A program made the translations under genes and the position numbers. Source: JADHZC01 sp964409505 (GTDB taxonomy: Bacteria; Pseudomonadota; Alphaproteobacteria; Rickettsiales; Rickettsiaceae). Taken from it: DNA of 7,847 bases. The DNA is taken from contig CAYPDK010000001.1 in the NCBI GenBank assembly GCA_964409505.1, positions 1 to 7,847 on the forward strand. Reading direction: 5' to 3'. The notes under the pieces were generated by a model. It was given only the letters and a program-made list of their open reading frames with translations, did not search any database and was not told the origin of the DNA. Shown here piece after piece: positions 6,143-7,847 of the stretch (its first letter is position 1; every line of letters starts with the position of its first letter).

Positions 6143-7072
6143 TTATATAGAAAGACTCTTAGTGATACTTTTATTTTTTGTAACAGATTTTTGTTTTTTA
6201 GTAATTGTTTTCTTTACTTTTTTTTCATCAGAATTAATCATATTCACCTTAGCCTTTGATGCTTTTAGTTTTGTGTCATAGATTATCTTTACATTGGCTT
6301 TGGCTTTTGAAATTTTTTTCTCTTTAGAAGGATTGCTTATATTTTTTTCAGTTGTGGCTAAAGTTTTTGGTTCTGGTTCTTTTTCTGAAGAAAAGATTGC
6401 TGTAAATGTTTTCTTTAAAGTATTTACTAAACTTTGATAAATTTTATATGCATATCTATAACATTGGAGTAATTTACCTCTGAAGGTTCCCTTTTCGATA
6501 TCATATTCATCTTTTAAGTTATGTAATTTATTTAAAGTACTTTTTAGACAAGTAGCAATTTTCTTTGTAAAATTGTTTCTGTACAGATCATATATTAGGG
6601 AATAGATCATATTTTTTAGTTTAACAAAGTTTTTTATTTCTTTTTTGTCGATAAGAGTATCTATTTTTGTTTTTATTTGAGCTATAATTTCATTTTCAAA
6701 GCTCTTCTTATACATTTCTTCTAAAGCATTATTAGTATTTTCTATAAAATTTTTAATTCTTTTATCAATAGGTTGTTCAAAAATGTTTTTAAGTTTTTCA
6801 TATTTAGTGTCTTTTGAGTTACTATTCTTAATATTTTCTAATAATTCATTTACGTCCTTGAGGAATACGTCTACCGTGGCATGAAAAGATACACCAATGT
6901 TTTTTACTATGTCTTTGATTTGTGTAGTGGTAAAATTTTCTCTGATTTTATCAGATTGATTCAAGATTTTTTCTACTTTCGGATTAAAGGAGTTGATAAT
7001 ATTTTGAATATTGTTTAACTCAATATTGTCTGTAGCGGTATATTGTGGAGTTACTTGATTGGTTTCATTCAT
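6143..7072 (-). CDS. Unrecognised 309-aa Lys-rich helical protein
   Basis: I do not recognise a family. The product begins MNETNQVTPQY, with no signal peptide and no clear membrane segment. Residues about 15-225 are rich in Lys, Asn, Ile, Leu and Glu in patterns typical of long helices or coiled coils. A more aromatic stretch follows (LLQCYRYAYKIYQSLV, 201-216) and then an amphipathic Lys/Phe segment (about 217-229). From about 230 to 309 the sequence becomes a low-complexity basic tail dominated by Lys, Ser and Thr. It has a short internal repeat (SKAKANVKII at 255-264, SKAKVNMINS at 272-281) and ends KKVKKTITKKQKSVTKNKS then ITKSLSI. Such tails occur in nucleic-acid-binding proteins and in some secreted effectors; neither is shown here. 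Translation is well supported by AGAGGA seven bases before the ATG. It shares strand with recO, which starts 126 bases further on. A sampled line (6601-6660) has 11 G+C per 60, in keeping with the core genes. Confidence 0.8.
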   Translation of the reverse strand: MNETNQVTPQYTATDNIELNNIQNIINSFNPKVEKILNQSDKIRENFTTTQIKDIVKNIGVSFHATVDVFLKDVNELLENIKNSNSKDTKYEKLKNIFEQPIDKRIKNFIENTNNALEEMYKKSFENEIIAQIKTKIDTLIDKKEIKNFVKLKNMIYSLIYDLYRNNFTKKIATCLKSTLNKLHNLKDEYDIEKGTFRGKLLQCYRYAYKIYQSLVNTLKKTFTAIFSSEKEPEPKTLATTEKNISNPSKEKKISKAKANVKIIYDTKLKASKAKVNMINSDEKKVKKTITKKQKSVTKNKSITKSLSI

Positions 7073-7079
7073 AATATTA

Positions 7080-7085
7080 TCCTCT
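7080..7085 (-). promoter_or_regulatory. Shine-Dalgarno of the 309-aa gene
   Basis: The minus strand reads AGAGGA, separated by seven bases (TAATATT) from the ATG at 7070-7072. It is the clearest ribosome binding site in the window and fixes the start of this gene. Confidence 0.65.
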
Positions 7086-7173
7086 TATTTTGATAAAAAT
7101 TAACTTATTAACTATATTTTATCATTTTTTTAAATATTAATCTATATCTTTTAAGCAATATTTTATATTATTA

Positions 7174-7341
7174 TTATCTTTCCATTGAGTAAGAACTAGT
7201 TTTACCACCTTTTTTGTCTGGAATGTTATTATTTGGGCCACTATTTTGTGTTACACTTGGGTTTTGTATTTATTTCTGAGATATTGATGATGAAAGAAGA
7301 TGTAAGTTAATTAGAGAGTTTTGTGAATTACTAGAACTAAG
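7174..7341 (-). pseudogene. Possible decayed Ser/Asn-rich coding remnant
   Basis: The 306-base spacer between the two right-hand orphan genes holds a minus-strand frame interrupted once. Codons from 7341 to 7273 give a Ser/Asn/Leu-rich run ending SSSISQK. A TAA lies at 7270-7272. The frame then continues for 31 codons as IQNPSVTQNSGPNNN, then IPDKKGGKTSSYSMER, to a TAA at 7174-7176. The low-complexity Ser/Asn/Pro/Gly composition is consistent on both sides of the stop and resembles the tail of the neighbouring upstream protein (TSRSQGTANVTPTSAGQ). No start codon or ribosome binding site is visible. It could be a degraded paralogue, the former C-terminal tail of the upstream gene after a frameshift, or chance. 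The rest of the spacer (7086-7173) is plain AT-rich DNA that should hold the promoter of the 309-aa gene. Confidence 0.28.
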
Positions 7342-7366
7342 CTAACATAGCTTAATTCTAGTAATT
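7326..7366 (-). terminator. Long 19-bp hairpin after the right-edge gene
   Basis: Bases 7326-7344 and 7348-7366 are inverted copies separated by a three-base loop, with one mismatch (C7337 opposite A7355). In the minus-strand RNA that mismatch becomes a G-U pair, so all 19 positions can pair, whereas plus-strand RNA would have a C-A mismatch. This favours a role in the leftward transcript, whose gene stops 12 bases earlier. No U-run follows in the minus direction (the next bases are CACAAAAC), so it is not a textbook intrinsic terminator. It may be a 3'-end stabiliser, a processing site or a terminator with a poor tail. In the plus direction a weakly T-rich TTATT follows. Confidence 0.5.
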
Positions 7367-7378
7367 TTATTAACTTAC

Positions 7379-7847
7379 TCAGCTACGACCTTGTCCTCGT
7401 CCTGTTTCTTGTCCTGCTGATGTTGGTGTAACATTTGCTGTTCCTTGGCTTCGGCTTGTCTTTATGTTTTTGAATGCATTAAGAATCTTTTTTGGGAAGT
7501 TTTTAATTCGTTCTCCAAGAGTACGAGTTTTAGGAAGCTTATCACGTGCTTCTTTTGTGTCTTCGCGAGCTCTCTCGAGATTTTTAAGCTCGTCTTTTGT
7601 TAATATATCACTTATATTGAATTTTTTTGTGGCTACATTCTGAATTAGTTTTTCTTTCTCCTCTTGTAGTATATTATCAGTTTCAGTTGCTTCGATGGCC
7701 TCTTTTAGGGATTCCTTGAAAAGATGATCCATTATTTTGGTTACTTTTTGATCATTGAGTATATCCCTATTTGTCATTTCTATCTTTGGATCTATATTTG
7801 TAGAAGAATAAGCTAGTGTGTTATCCAACTCTTTTTTATTTTGACCT
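7379..7847 (-). CDS. Unrecognised charged protein, C-terminal 155 residues (5' end off the right edge)
   Basis: The minus-strand frame is open from the right edge to a TGA at 7379-7381. A TTG at 7826-7828 could serve as start, but it lacks a properly spaced Shine-Dalgarno and the frame stays open upstream (codons for GQNKKE), so the true start is probably outside the window. I do not recognise the product. Counting from the TTG, residues 20-100 are charged and helical (for example HLFKESLKEAIEATE, then LERAREDTKEARDKL). Residues 103-123 form a basic amphipathic stretch (LGERIKNFPKKILNAFKNIK). The last 25 residues are a Gly/Ser/Thr/Gln-rich tail ending GRGQGRS. There is no membrane segment or signal peptide in the visible part. 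The order, helical body, basic amphipathic stretch, low-complexity tail, resembles the 309-aa neighbour, without evident sequence identity. G+C is high for this window (29 of 60 in 7381-7440 by hand count). Confidence 0.72.
   Translation of the reverse strand, partial: GQNKKELDNTLAYSSTNIDPKIEMTNRDILNDQKVTKIMDHLFKESLKEAIEATETDNILQEEKEKLIQNVATKKFNISDILTKDELKNLERAREDTKEARDKLPKTRTLGERIKNFPKKILNAFKNIKTSRSQGTANVTPTSAGQETGRGQGRS

Noticed and set aside
7141..7251. Overlapping minus-strand frame of about 36 codons (HKIVAQIITFQTKK...)
   Set aside because: It has no ATG or ribosome binding site and overlaps the Ser/Asn-rich remnant, whose composition better resembles its neighbour.
6143..7847. Toxin-antitoxin or phage-defence pair
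   Set aside because: The two right-hand orphans show no catalytic motif, DNA-binding fold or overlapping gene arrangement that would support it.

Overview
The window is a very AT-rich chromosomal segment from what looks like a reduced-genome, host-associated alphaproteobacterium, most likely a member of the Rickettsiales. That placement is an inference. It rests on the low GC of the conserved genes, the alphaproteobacterial form of AddB (no C-terminal iron-sulfur cysteines, ending DDYLYLSRRES) and RecO (no CxxC zinc finger, AVCRRIGNPYKNKLLPLP block), and several unrecognised Lys/Asn-rich proteins beside housekeeping genes. I cannot name a genus from the sequence.

Layout, left to right. Bases 1-1055 are filled by a minus-strand open frame of at least 351 codons. 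It starts at 1053-1055 and runs off the left edge; I do not recognise the product. A 166-base AT-rich divergent spacer follows. Next comes a plus-strand unit: tRNA-Ala(GGC), addB and nusB. The tRNA lies 29 bases before addB with no visible terminator between them, and addB and nusB are 6 bases apart. A hairpin with a T-rich tail follows nusB and lies partly inside the 3' end of the convergent gene trmB.

From there every gene is on the minus strand. Reading in the direction of transcription (right to left) they are: an unrecognised protein of at least 155 aa cut by the right edge; a near-perfect 19-bp hairpin; a spacer that appears to hold a decayed Ser/Asn-rich coding remnant; an unrecognised 309-aa Lys-rich helical protein with a good Shine-Dalgarno; recO; and trmB.

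The recognised genes serve recombinational repair (AddB of the AddAB helicase-nuclease, RecO of RecFOR) and translation or rRNA synthesis (tRNA-Ala, NusB, TrmB). AddA is not in the window. The three unrecognised proteins at the two ends are the accessory part. Two of them (left edge, right edge) are visibly richer in GC than the core genes, which suggests a different history. I see no transposase, CRISPR array, toxin-antitoxin pair or phage gene. No convincing new multi-gene system is visible; the best leads are the orphan proteins, the long hairpin at 7326-7366, and altered signature residues in TrmB.
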